NCBI GenBank assembly: GCA_030847615.1
Contig: JAUMIR010000003.1
Location: forward strand, 27,650,501-27,714,500
Length of the DNA: 64,000 nt
Origin: Gambelia wislizenii
Lineage: Eukaryota; Chordata; Lepidosauria; Squamata; Crotaphytidae
Direction: 5' to 3'
The notes under the pieces were generated by a model, which saw only the letters and a list, made by a program, of their open reading frames with translations, made no database searches and was not told where the DNA came from. How positions within the stretch are numbered: the stretch's first letter is position 1; every line of letters starts with the position of its first letter. The position numbers were made by a program, and so were the translations under genes. This document shows positions 1-31,888 of the stretch, piece after piece.

Positions 1-63
1 ACATCATTTGCCCTAAGCCTATTTACTGTTTTTTTTAATAGCATTCTAATTTAATAATGTGTA

Positions 64-718
64 CAGTTGTCCCTTTACATTCGTGGCTTTGACTTTTGCG
101 GTTTTATGTATTCGCGGACATTCCTTCCCCCCTCCCTGCTTTCCCCAACGCAGCCTCTGAGCATTTAAGGAGGAAAACTTCCTGCACACACACACACAGG
201 GAAGATCCCAGCAAGCAAGCAACCCCCACACCAGCCTCTGAGGGTCTGAGGCGAAAGAAAAGCACAGCCCCGTGCTGAGCACGGAAGCAAAGTCCCCCCT
301 TGCCACTCCCCTCTCTGTGTTTTAACAAACTGAATTGCTTCTTTAAAACTCACATTTCGCCCCATGTCTCCTCATGGCCCAAAGAAAAGCACAGCTGCAT
401 GCTTACCACTCCCTCTCTGTGTCTCAACAAACTGAATTTAAAACTCTGCTTCTTTAAAACTCACATTCCGAACTTTTCCTACACACATTCACACACAGGG
501 AAGGTGCAGGTGGATCTCCCAGCAACCCAGCCTCTGAGCATTTAAGGAGGAAAGCTTGTATGCTCACAGTATTGGACTGTGCTTTTCTTTCAGGCAGCAG
601 GAAGCTTTCCTCCTTAAATGCACAGAGGCATTTAAGGAGGCTTGCTGGGAGATACCACCCGCACCTTCCCTGTGTGAATGTGTGTAGGAAAGGTTTGAAA
701 CTCAAGTTTTAAAGAAGC
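64..718. mobile_element. Left end of a Tigger-like (TcMar) non-autonomous DNA transposon
   Basis: A terminal-inverted-repeat-like sequence begins at the C at 64, directly after a TA dinucleotide, and runs to about 118. Its reverse complement recurs almost base for base at 9226-9279, also followed by TA. The CAGT start, the TA target and the 'CCC...TCGCGG' style of end resemble Tigger-type elements. The interior is built from repeated and inverted blocks (see 448-718). No matching right TIR is present near 718, so this is a broken copy, or one half of an element whose other half is the 8540-9279 fragment. Confidence 0.55.
448..718. repeat. Imperfect palindrome inside the Tigger-like fragment
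   Basis: The left arm (448-557) and right arm (602-718) are reverse complements, from 'gcttctttaaaac' outside to 'aaagctt' inside, with a 44-base spacer. The right arm carries its own small hairpin at about 609-640, where 'cctccttaaatgc' faces 'gcatttaaggagg'. Related blocks also occur in direct orientation at about 150-250. No coding potential is apparent. Confidence 0.7.
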
Positions 719-2865
719 TGTTGTGTTTATGCAGCATTCAGAAATAATGTGGCGTTCAGAAATAACTTGTTACTAAATAAGTAATGTCTTGCAGATACCC
801 TTGGGGTACTGTACAGAACAAATGTTTGTTAGAAAAACTGTTTTCCTTTTTTTTAAAAAAAGAAATGTAACCTTGCTTGTTTTCAACCTTCACAGTTCAC
901 AAGATTTTTTTTTTAGAAAGATAATAAAGTGTTGGCATCATATAAACATGCTCTTTGAAAACACATGTTTACATCAGATCATTAGACACCTAGAGAATTA
1001 ACTACTTTTTTGTATTACTGTTAAAAGGTGCTCAAGCTTTGACAGACCACAAGAGTAGATTTGTAAAAAATCAACTGATAACAATGCTTTTCCATATCAC
1101 CTTGGTTTTCTTGCTGTAGACTAAAATACATTATTATGAAATAGTGTTCATAAAGAGAGACAGATACCATTTGCAATGGGTAGGTAACTTTTAAACTGTA
1201 CAGATCAAGACAGACTTCTTGAACTTTGCCTAGAACCATATGTCCTGTCCAATATCTGTAAATGTCTCCACTGTATACAGTGTAAGCCAGTGATCACCAC
1301 TGTCCTCCAAACATTCATATGAGAAGGCTTTTATTCTGTTTACTTGTAAATACAGAACAAAGGTGGCTTAACAGGGATTTGAACTTCAGTTTTCCATGTT
1401 CCACTTCAGCACACTCATTCTGGCACTTGATTTTTAAGCAGGTAGGATAGTTTCCCCAAAGGAACATGAATGCTGAAGGAATGGTTTATACCACCTTTTT
1501 ATGAACACCTGTAATTTGACTGCTGCTACAAGTGATAAATTGGTTTTGATTTAGTTTGATTTGACAGTAGTCACCATGGATGTTCAAGCCAGATGTTCCT
1601 CAGTCATCTTGATGAAATGTGTTGGAGTTAAATAAGGAAAGATCTTCATGACTAAAAAAAAAAAAAACTTCTAGCCTCCTGACATCTTTATGAATCCCAG
1701 TTTGAGAGAAAGGCAGGATATAAATCCAATAAATAAATATTTATGCAGTTAACAATTGTAGTAGCAGGACTGAAGTATCAAACCAGTGTTTTTTCCTCAG
1801 AAAACATTTGGAGGGACAAATACAGGACAGGATTAATTTTACCAGAAAGGGTCTTCACCGATTGTATTAAGACTCACTTGTAGCATTTTCCTAATGGAAC
1901 ATCAAGCCAAGCTGGGTCAAAAGATAAAGCAATGTATTAAATATTATGAAATGGTGAATGGCAAGACTCCTTCTAGAGTAAATGTGTATTATGCAGAGAA
2001 GTTGCTGAAGTCCTACATCATCGGATGTAGTAACAATGATTGGTGTCCATAATGGTAGCTACATCTTTGGATTTGACACCCTCCCCCCCCCCCAAAAAAA
2101 CCCTATTGTATAAGCCTGGCACTTCTGCCAATGGAGAATTTTCCAAAGTACTAGGGAGCAGGGTAACAAAATGTTTACAGCTCTCTCCCAGCAGTGAGGC
2201 ACCTTGGGACTGTCACAGTTGCTGCCCCAAAGGGCCTGACAGCTGGGAGAGGGGTAGAAGCTTCTCCACTCCCTCCCTTTGGAAAACTTTCATTGGCATA
2301 GGTGCTAGGTTTATATGGTAGGTTTTGGGGAGCACTTTGAGCCATTGCAATGGAGCAAGACTATAAATATGAATCCTATATGAAATTCTGTAAATTGTAA
2401 TTGTACATTCTGAACAGGATGCCAGGGGTAAGCCAGACATAAAAAGTATTCTGGTCAAAATGGGAGATTTTTTGTTTTGTTTTTTGGAAAGCTATATGCC
2501 ATTTCCCATTTTGAGGTAAGAGTTGTCTTTCAGTGCTGAACTATAATGATTTTTTTTTAACATAAGTTCCAAGTTGATATATTCATTTGTCAGCCAAGTG
2601 AGGTAAGATATCCAGAAGAAAACCTGTAAAAAAGACAACATTCTAATTGAGAGTTGTAGATGTATTGTAGCTTTTCAAGTCCCTTCTGAATGCTTCCTGC
2701 TAATGTGTGCTCTAGTCAGGTATGATCCTTGAGCTCATTGATTTCTTCCCTTGGCTCTGCATAGGCGATTGGATCTATTTAAATGTCGGGGTGAACATAA
2801 TACTTAGATTTGGAGGGCCTTGCCTGTTCTACCTTATATTGATATATATTGTTAAATATTGTTGC
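719..2865. other. Non-coding stretch with no gene recognised
   Basis: AT-rich sequence with short open frames only and no convincing splice-bounded exon. At about 1698-1738 there is a short L2-like LINE tail ('gagaaaggcaggatataaat' followed by AATAAA-type repeats). Poly-A and poly-C runs occur at 1653 and 2083. Nothing else was recognised. Confidence 0.6.
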
Positions 2866-3050
2866 AGAAAGAATCACAACCTGGAAACATCACCCAAGGA
2901 GACCTTCTGCTGTGCTTTCTGCAACCGGACTTGTTTATCTCGGATTGGCCTTTTTAGTCATCAGCGCGCTTGCAGAAACCACGGGATGAGTCCTTCCTGA
3001 ATCTTTGTTTACAAAGAAAAGCCGGAGAGAGAGATTGTTATATATAAAGG
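2866..3050 (+). mobile_element. LINE ORF2 3'-end fragment encoding a C2H2-like finger (copy A)
   Basis: The frame ending at 3000 encodes a C-terminal tail with CAFCNRTCLSRIGLFSHQRAC, a C-x2-C-x12-H-x4-C-type finger, followed by a stop and a short shared 3' flank ('gaaaagccggagagagag'). The same protein end and flank recur at 51440-51620 and the finger end plus flank at 46360-46455, so this is a dispersed retroelement terminus rather than a host exon. Only the last 45 or so codons are present, which implies strong 5' truncation. Confidence 0.7.
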
Positions 3051-3506
3051 GAAATTGAGAAGTACTAGCATTTTCAAGTGTGAAGCCTGCTAGATTAGGC
3101 CAGCTAGATTAGGTTGTAAATGTTGTAGTTTACAAACATTTTAAATTGTATACCACATTTTAAATGCCCTTCTGATTTTGATGGATTGTTGTAGTTCAAG
3201 CAGTGCAAATCCAAAACTCCCTTGGATGAATATATTCAGTTGGATTTTTTTTAAATTGTATGTATTTTAATTTTTTTGGCTACTGGTTTTTGATTATTAG
3301 TTATGTGTTAGGCATTGTTTAATATTGCTTCTATTTGGGAATTGCCATTTTAAATCTCTGTAATGCTATTCTGACTTCTTCCACATTTGGTTTCCACTGA
3401 TTTGGCAGTGACTATCCAGATTAATCCTGTTTTGTCCTACTTTTTCAGCTGTTTTTAAAATGTCCCATTTTCTCTTTCCTCCTCATTCTTTCCCCTCTTT
3501 GACCTC

Positions 3507-4175
3507 AGCTGCACAACCCCAGTTTGGTTGCATTAAACAAGTGAACTCAAAAAGTGCTAGATATGTTACAAAACCATTGTGAAAATGCCACTGATACCCT
3601 TTATCAATTTTCTTATCACACCTACACAGTAAGAAAACTTGTATATCATAACTGAGTGACAACATGCTTCAATGTATGAGATCACATAACATTAAGAAAT
3701 TACTATTTAAGTTGTCAGCACTTTGCAACCGTCAAAATTAGTAGGAAAAGTAAAATCAAGTTCACTGTGTTGTTTTTTAAAATATCAAATATTAGATCCC
3801 TATAATAATAATAATATGAACTCATCTATGAAAATGTTGGGAGAGTATGGGATTCTGGTCTTTGCTATGAGGAAGAAATTGGGATCTAATATTTGATATT
3901 TTAAAAAACAACACAGTGAACTTTGATTTTACTTTTCCTACTAATTTTGACGGTTGCAAAGTGCTGACAACTTAAATAGTAATTTCTTAATGTTATGTGA
4001 TCTCATACGTTTAAGCGTGTTGTCACTCAGTTATGATATACAAGTTTTCTTACTGTGTAGGTCTGATAAGAAAATTGATAAAGGGTATCTGTGGCATTTT
4101 CAAAATGGTTTTGAAACATATCTAGCACTTTTTGAGTTCACTTGTTTAATGCAACCAAACTGGGGTTGTGCAGCT
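3507..4175. repeat. Long inverted repeat: arms of about 295 bp around an 80 bp loop
   Basis: Bases 3507-3800 are the near-perfect reverse complement of 3881-4175. The arms start at 'agctgcacaacccc' outside and end at 'aatatcaaatattagatccc' inside, separated by an unrelated 80-base spacer with (AAT)n. Scattered substitutions separate the arms, which argues against a simple assembly artefact. The arms do not resemble any LINE, SINE or MITE I recognise, and no TIR-type ends or target-site duplication were seen. A transcript would fold into a hairpin of nearly 300 base pairs. Confidence 0.9.
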
Positions 4176-5583
4176 CGGAGACGTGAGAGGTATATCAGAG
4201 ACATCATGAATGGTCAAGCTTCCCTTTGTTTTTATTTTGTGATCAGCAGTTTCTGTAGCTTTCTAGTACCGGTAAGTGCTAAACTGCAATTGCAGCCAGT
4301 TTATCACTGTGTCTCTGAAACATTCCTTCCTCTTCCCCTGCTTTTTTCCGAAATGCCTGGATATTTGATGCTGGCTGGTGGTTAAGAATCTGAAATATTA
4401 GCTCTGTTGAAGGCTCACATCCAGACACTGGATACTAGCTCACTATAATTGGAGATATTTATTCTGTCACCCTCAGTATAAAATTGGTTTCAGCCTTCAA
4501 AACAGACCTGGAAATAGGAATCACAGAACTGAAAAACTGAATTTGGGCTCACTGCTTGAGTTTCCTCCTTCATAATTTCTCACCTTAGAAAAATTCTGGA
4601 CCTTTGATGTCAAGATGCTGTAAAATTTATTGCTAGGCCTGCCGAATACCTGAAATTATTATTATTTTTTTTTAGCTCAGTGTAGAACTGTCAGGAATTT
4701 GAGCTGTGTTACTGCCTTGCTTTAGCTGCTTTTTAACCATTGGTTTTAAGCAGGATATTTTGGGGGTTTTCCTGATCATTGTGTATAGAGATTTCATGTG
4801 TCTAGAATATTTATATGTTTATGGTTCCCTCTTCCTACAGCACTTGTTAAACTTGTGTTATTTATGTTGATGCACATCTTTTGTATTTATGGGTTTCTTG
4901 GGAACAAAGAGTAGTGCAATTTTTGTAAGCTGCATGTTCTTCCAAGTTCTAGCTTTAGCTATTATCAAAAATATTGACTGGAAATTCTGGACTCTAAGAG
5001 TGAGTGTTACTTCTCTCAAAGACTGATATAGGTGTAATGTATGCCTACTTGGGTTGTCAGGATGCTTGTTTGTGTCTCTGCCAACTATATACATTTGCTT
5101 TACTCTGCCTTGCCTGCTGAGAGGGTGTGTTAGAAAATTGGTCAAGGTTAATTACCCTGTTGTAGCTTCCCTTAAGCTTTTGTCTGTACACTAAATTTAT
5201 TGCAGTATAGCTAGACAAACTTTATCCTTCATCTTTGAAAGTTGACCTCTCTTCACTAGGAAAATGTAGCATTCCAATAAGGTCATTCAAAATCATACTT
5301 GCAGGTAAGTGCTAGAAGAGCCCGTTATCTGCACATCATATATATCCCTTCTGTCTCAAACTAGTGCTATGACTTCCTTGAACTCAAGAGCAAAGGGAAG
5401 CAGTCATAAAGGCTCATCTGTGCATTCAACCATCATATAAAGGAGGGAACTAATCTTTAGATATCAAATTTCACTGTTTTCACTCTATGGCATGGTTAGA
5501 GTTTTTTCCATGACTGCTTTTCTGCATTTTATTTATATCCCATGTGTTCTTGCTTCAAAATGATCCAGAAATATGCTTAGCAT
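4176..5583. other. Non-coding stretch, nothing recognised
   Basis: No exon, RNA gene or recognisable repeat was identified. Short open frames here lack flanking splice signals and show no family resemblance. Confidence 0.5.
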
Positions 5584-6231
5584 TAGCTGTACCTGACGTA
5601 ACATGCACCGGTGGTGCATTAAGGCTGAGTCACTCTGCAGCCCTGCCCCTGCTGCGGCCGCCACCACCACCAGTTGACTGCCTGGGTTCCGTTGCAGCAG
5701 CAGCAGGGTGGCCATGTGACCCCATGGGTGCCGGGCAATATCAAAACCCATATCAAAGGTTGGTCTAGTTCTGTAACAGAGAAAATAATGTCTACTACTC
5801 AAAAAATCCAATTAATTAGTTGGGAGGTCCATCTTCACTGACTCAATTCTTACAAAATAAACCAGAGGGGGGGGGAGCTTGTTTATGTTTCCTTTCCCAG
5901 TGTGCTGATTGGCGGCTTAGGAAACATACCCAACAAATCCCTCACTCCCTCAGCCAATCACCACATGCAAATTCCCTGTCCACCTCACAGTCCGCTCCTG
6001 CCAAGCTGCATCTATACCCCCAGCCTCACAAGGGACCCTACCTCTTCATACTCTCTCAGCCAATCACCACCCAACATGTAAAAAAATTGCAATATTTTTT
6101 TCCTAAAATAATACCATGAAGCTGAACCGTGCGAAAGGAACACTGCCACTCCAAGTTCCATGTTGCAACCACTACTTGAAACCCCGGCAAGGCACATAAT
6201 GGTATATGTTAGTCTGGGCACACCTATACGA
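5584..6231. mobile_element. Non-autonomous DNA transposon with terminal inverted repeats (family 1, copy A)
   Basis: The left end ('agctgtacctgacgtaacat') is an imperfect reverse complement of the right end near 6200-6231 ('taatggtatatgttagtctg'). The interior has a GC-rich segment (5630-5720) and CCAAT-box-like 'agccaatcacc' blocks near 5950 and 6060. A reverse-orientation relative lies at 48716-49015 and a shorter piece at about 8183-8275. No transposase is encoded. The superfamily is uncertain. Confidence 0.55.
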
Positions 6232-6232
6232 A

Positions 6233-6640
6233 TACAATTACTCCTATGGCTCTTAACTTTTTCTTTACCAGGGACCCCCTTTAAATATCTTTTGTTGCCA
6301 TGGACCCCCAAGACCTAACTCAAGATTTAAAACCCTAACAACAACAATAATAATACAATTACGCCAGTGGCTCTTAACCTTTTCTTTACCAGGGACCCAC
6401 TTTAAATATATTTTGTTGCCTTGGGGCCCCAAGATTTATCTCAAGATTTAAACCCCTAACAACAACAATAACAATAATACCTGATAACAACAATAATAAT
6501 ACAATTACAACAATGCCTCTTAACCTTTTCTTTACCAGTGGCCACTTTAAATAGCTTTTGTTGCTATGGTCTCCCAAGACTTTAGATTTAAAACCCTAAT
6601 AATCATAATAATACCTAACAACAACAACAACAATGCAATT
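6233..6640. repeat. Tandem repeat, about three units of 121-146 bp
   Basis: Units begin at 6233, 6354 and 6500, with a fourth partial start at 6634, each opening with 'acaatta' followed by 'ggctcttaac' or 'gcctcttaac' and 'tttctttacca'. Each unit ends in an (AAC/AAT)n tract. The repeated block contains the terminal motif of the surrounding hAT-like element. Confidence 0.8.
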
Positions 6641-6899
6641 ATACCATCCATGAAATCTTCCTTTAGAGGCACTGGAGTGGGAGGGAAGACTTTTCTCCTG
6701 CTTCTAACAGCAAGTTTGGAGTGATTTGAATGGCAATGGGCAGGCCAAGCCAGCCAGCCAGCCTTTGCCTTGGCTCCTGTCACATGGCCACTCCACTGCA
6801 GGCAGGAGCTGGTCTGAGTAGCTTTAAAGCCTTCACAGACCTCCTGTGAGGACATTGCAGACACCTGGGGGTCCTGGGACCCCAGGTTAAGAACCACTG
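6244..6899. mobile_element. hAT-like non-autonomous element with amplified left end
   Basis: The right end reads 'gttaagaaccactg', the reverse complement of CAGTGGTTCTTAAC, a typical hAT-style terminus. The left end 'tatggctcttaac' is a decayed match, and better matches start the next tandem units. This suggests the left terminus was tandemly amplified. No 8-bp target-site duplication was found. No transposase is encoded. Confidence 0.5.
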
Positions 6900-6904
6900 G
6901 TCTA

Positions 6905-8182
6905 GATACTTGGCAAAAGTAGCATGCAAAAGCTCTGCCTCATTTAGAGAAGAGGATCCAGGGACCCTTGTCTACTGTTTGTTAAAACAGAAATGATACA
7001 AAAGAGAGTGAAGGAGTCTCTCCAGTAAGGGGTGGAATGGTCACCTCTAAATTTTTCATGAGTCTTTGGGTTCGCCTTTTTGTAAGTTTCATGTTCTTCC
7101 GTAGACTGTGGAGCCTCAGCCTTCCACTGACACGAGCTGCCTTTGAGGGCAGCATGCTGGATTCCCATTGGGGGGAGGCTGGCAGCCAATGAGAGCCCAC
7201 TTTGCTCCATTCTATTCCCCTCCCTCGATGGCTTTGGCTCCTCCCACAAGTCAGGGTTTTTTTAGTAGGCGGCAGCCCATCTGGTGCAGCATTTGTAAAG
7301 AAAGTCTTTCTCCCCATGGGAAACAGAGCCACGGGTGGCCAGAGGACCCCAAGGGGTCTTCTAAGGAGGAGAAAGAGGTCCTGGAACCCCAGGGCAGCTT
7401 CCCACCTCCTCCCCACTCCTTTCTAGTTTTTTTTTTCCCAGCCTGTAAGTTCCTCATGATGGAAGGTGTCCACTCAGTATAGGCTCATGGAGAGGCACCT
7501 GGCACAGGCTGGGGACAAACTAACCCAGGAGTAGCCAAACAGCAGAACTACAAAACAGCAGAACTACACAGCAGAAAGGGCACAAAAACAAAGGCTTCAG
7601 TTAGCAGCTGTTCCACAGCACTGACCCACTTTCACACACAAAAAGATAGCAAGGTTCATCCAAAAATATCTGGGCGTCTTTATCTTCAGTTTCAGTATAA
7701 ACAAATACAGTATATATACAGCAAACCTCATCACCTAACTCAGCATCAACACTCCTCTTTCTCCACAACACCAGTCTGTCTACACACAGTGCATTGTGTG
7801 CTTTGGCTATAAGGAGTGTTTGCTAGTCATTCCTCTGCCTAGCCACAAATGTGAACAAACCCACTTTAGCTATGCTGGTCTGTGGTCTGTTGCTCCAACA
7901 TTTTTCCTTTTGCACTTAAAGCAATATTACCCTGACAGAAGGAGGGGGAAAGGGCTCAGGTTTTTGGGTGCAGAAGTGGTGAAGAGTGGAGGAAGGGGAA
8001 AAAACCTACTCTGTAAGGTAGGGCAGGAGGAAAAAGAAGAGGGTGGGGGACACATAGAAAGCAACATTATTTCCCCCCATGCATGCATATTAAGACAGCA
8101 AGGGGAGCTGGCTGAGTATTTAATTACTGCAGCTCAACAGGCAAAGATGTGGCTGTAGGCCAAGGTGGTGGTGCTGAAAATC
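6905..8182. other. Non-coding stretch, nothing firmly recognised
   Basis: Moderately GC-rich in 7100-7450, then AC-rich in 7540-7790. Several overlapping open frames on both strands here are low-complexity and lack splice support. Nothing firm was assigned. Confidence 0.45.
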
Positions 8183-8275
8183 ACCCTCAAACTGCTGATT
8201 GGCTGGCCAACAGAGCACTATGATTGGTTGGGTATGTTTCCTAAGCGGCCAGTCAGCAAACTGGGAATGGCAACA
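8183..8275 (-). mobile_element. Fragment of TIR family 1
   Basis: The segment containing 'gctgattggctgg' and 'ggttgggtatgtttcctaa' resembles 5900-5950 and, in reverse complement, 48925-48985. It shares the 'cattaccc' and 'cagtttgctgac' style blocks of that family. Both ends are missing. Confidence 0.45.
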
Positions 8276-8539
8276 TTACCCAAGAGAATTATAGATAGAT
8301 AGATATTTGATAAATGGGGATGGGTACAATCCTTTTGGGAGGGTGGGGGGTGCTGGTATACATTTGTATGACTTTGGGACATTTCTTGATGGTTACAGCC
8401 TCTCAGCAGAGATCTATTTCTTGGTCCTTCTTTTGCTAGCCCTGAAGTGCCCTGTGAAACTCTTTTTTAACAAATGCAGACCAGCTTCAAGAGGGAAGGT
8501 TCTGTGCATGTTAGTGAAGCATCTCCTTCACTTTTCAGG

Positions 8540-9279
8540 TGAAAAGTGAAGAGGGTGGTGGGTTGGTGGGTGGCTGACCTCTCCCCGGCCTCGGGAAGGC
8601 CAGAGAGGGCAGCAGGCGGGCGGGTGGCTGACCTCTCCCCGGCCTTGGGAAGGCCAGAGAGGGCGGCGGCTGGCCCCTTCCCAACCTTCCCAAGAGGGCT
8701 CTGCAGCTTTGAAGCCCTGGAGCCATCTTGGGAAGGCCGGAGTGGGCGGTGGGCGAGTGGCTGTCCGGCCCCTCCCTGGCCCTCCCAAGGGGGCTCTGGG
8801 GATTGACAGCCCCAGAGCTGCCCTGGGAAGGCCGGAGAGGGCAGTGGGAGATTGGCTGGCCTCTCCCCGACCTTCCCGAGGGGGCTCCAGGGATTGACAG
8901 CCCCATAGCCGCTTCGGGAAGGTTGGGAGAGATGGAGGGAGCATGGCAGGGAGGCTTTTCAGCCACCCCCCACCCTCCCAAAGCCACAACAAGTCTTGGA
9001 AAGCTCAATCGCGGCTTTGGGAAGGGTGAGGGTGGCTGAAAAGTGCCTTTCCCACCAACTCCCCGCTTTCCCGGGGCTTGCTTCTCTACCCCAAATGGAG
9101 CTAAGTCTCAGGAGAGTGGGGAGTTGAGCGCCTGGCTTGCTTAGCAAGCACTCAGCTTAAATCGGCTCCTCTCCCTTGCATGCGAGCGAGAGAAGCTGAT
9201 TTAAATTAGGTGCTTGCTGAGCAAACCACAAATAATCAAAACCGCAAGAGTGAAAGCTGCGAATGTGGAGGGGCAGCTG
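8540..9279. mobile_element. Right end of a Tigger-like element with a GC-rich minisatellite core
   Basis: A terminal repeat at 9226-9279, followed by TA, is the reverse complement of the one at 64-118. Inside it lies an inverted repeat (9131-9226) and a GC-rich array at 8553-8925 whose units repeat 'gggaaggccagagagggc' variants. The open frames of about 155 codons on the minus strand here are low-complexity translations of that array. It should not be mistaken for a promoter CpG island. Confidence 0.6.
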
Positions 9280-9384
9280 TATAGAGGTTTGGTACAGTGT
9301 AGCTCAGTAGTCAGGGTTTTTTGACCCAGGACTGTCCTTTGGTCCCAACTTGTGCCTTTTCTTATCCTGTCCCCTCCCACTATA

Positions 9385-9666
9385 CAGTATAACTCCTGTA
9401 TTACCCACAGTGTCGCTTACCCATGTCTGAAAAGATAAGTTCTTTCTAGGCATTTTCTAGAGCCCCCAGTGTGACCCTATGGTCAACTTCCACACTGGGG
9501 GACCTCGAAATACCTAGAGGGAAAACCTCTGTAGGCATTTGGAGATCCTCCAGTGTGGTTATTTGGTGTGCTTCTGCTGGAAATATAGAGTTAATTGCTA
9601 TCCACAATTTTCACTATCCACAGTAAGTCTCGCAACGTATACCCAGCAGATATGGGGGCCATACTA
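9385..9666. mobile_element. Short Tigger-like MITE
   Basis: About 282 bp with imperfect terminal inverted repeats (left 'cagtataactcctgtatt', right its decayed reverse complement ending 'gggggccatacta'), flanked on both sides by TA. Sub-terminal 'atccaca' and 'acccaca' motifs recall other elements of this group. Confidence 0.55.
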
Positions 9667-10773
9667 TATATATTTTCATTTCTTTACATTGTCCTTTATA
9701 TTGGTTTTCCTTATTTCCCTCTTACGTTCTCTTTGCTTGCAGTTTTTCTTATTTTTTCTTTCCTTAAGAAACCTAAACGTAAAGATAAAATGTTGCAATA
9801 TAAGCCATTTGTGTGACTTGACCCACTGGTTAAAGACTGGTGGAGCAGAGTACATTATGCTGCCGTGTTAACAAGAATCATATTTACTAAGCGTTTCTAA
9901 ACATGTTGTCTTCTGTGAAAATGTTAAAAGGGGGGGGGGAATTTAGATCTTTAGGAATTTGCATGTACGAGAAATGTTCAGGTACTAACTAGTATTGGTT
10001 TTTAAGCACTGGATTGACACTTGTTAAGCACTGTTTTTTCATTTACTTTGCTGATTAGGTGAAAGGATTATTTCCTTACTGGTACTTGAAATTCAGGTCC
10101 ATAGTTCAGATCATTGCTTCAAGTTTAATGCGCTGGACAGGGTGGAGCACACCTCAAACCAGAGTCATTAATTTGAACTACTATTTTCCATTGAGCTAAT
10201 AGATTCTGGCACACCCTGTATGGAAACAGAGCTTGAATACTGTTTGTTCCAAAGCAACCTGAAGTATAAATTTCAGTGTGTGGTTTTTCTTTTTGTAATT
10301 TATTACAACTCCAATGTGTTATAATGGATTTGCTATGTAGATATAAATATCAAATATTAATTTAGAATTTATGATGGCATACAACTTTATACATTATTTA
10401 CCATTTGGAATTTCTTGCTGCACTTTCCAAACAAGGAACTGTAGATGGATGACTAAGTTCTTTACCACTGGTGAACGCTGGTTTATACATTGTAAAAATA
10501 GTATTGACCTTTTAGCATTTTAATGACATAGTTTCTCATTTCCATTGCTCTTTCCAACAAAGAAGCTGAACAGAGATTTGTGATGAATCCTCAAGAACTG
10601 TTTAATTACATACAAATTCTTGGCAGAAGGGAAGCACATCTGAACTTTTATCATTAGAAGGTAGCTAAATGAATAGAGACAGTACCTAACTTAACTGTCT
10701 TAACATTTTGGTAGTACTTTTTGTCTCAGAGTTGGTAAGGACTATAATAACTCTCCTCTGCCCTTGTGTTTAG
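9667..10773. other. Sequence immediately upstream of the first recognised PDCD10 exon
   Basis: Probably the 3' part of a leader intron of PDCD10, since the downstream exon has a good acceptor at 10773. Within it I saw no repeat, exon or promoter. Poly-G runs occur at 9930. Confidence 0.45.
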
Positions 10774-10887
10774 GGTAATAGCAAGTGCTATAATATTCAG
10801 ACCCAACAAGGAAGAAAAGAAGACGCCCTTCGTTGAATGAGGAGTCCATTGCTTCAGTAATCTTTTTCTTCAGTAGTTGGTCTTTGA
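10774..10887 (+). other. PDCD10: PDCD10 5' UTR segment in the start-codon exon
   Basis: A pyrimidine-rich tract (10751-10770) followed by TAG at 10771-10773 makes the best acceptor, so the exon probably spans 10774-10983. A weaker alternative is the CAG ending at 10800. The leader contains a 7-codon upstream ORF at 10837-10860. Confidence 0.6.
10837..10860 (+). promoter_or_regulatory. Upstream ORF of 7 codons in the PDCD10 leader
   Basis: ATG at 10837 opens MRSPLLQ and stops at TAA 10858-10860, 27 bases before the main ATG at 10888. It lies in the same exon as the main start, so it should be present in transcripts that use this exon. An effect on translation is inference. Confidence 0.5.

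Positions 10888-31888
<21,001 letters not shown>

Noticed and set aside
3954..4385. 143-codon + strand frame across the right arm of the inverted repeat
   Set aside because: The same arm gives a related frame on the minus strand at 3483-3665, as expected of any inverted repeat. There is no domain, no splice pair and no family resemblance.
8528..9008. Proline-rich minus-strand frames of 154-157 codons and several plus-strand frames
   Set aside because: They are translations of a GC-rich tandem array. Frames are open on both strands because of base composition, not coding selection.
8540..9060. Possible CpG-island promoter for PDCD10 or SERPINI1
   Set aside because: The GC-rich block is a tandem repeat inside a Tigger-like element. 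No divergent exon was found, and no SERPINI1 exon was seen anywhere in the window.
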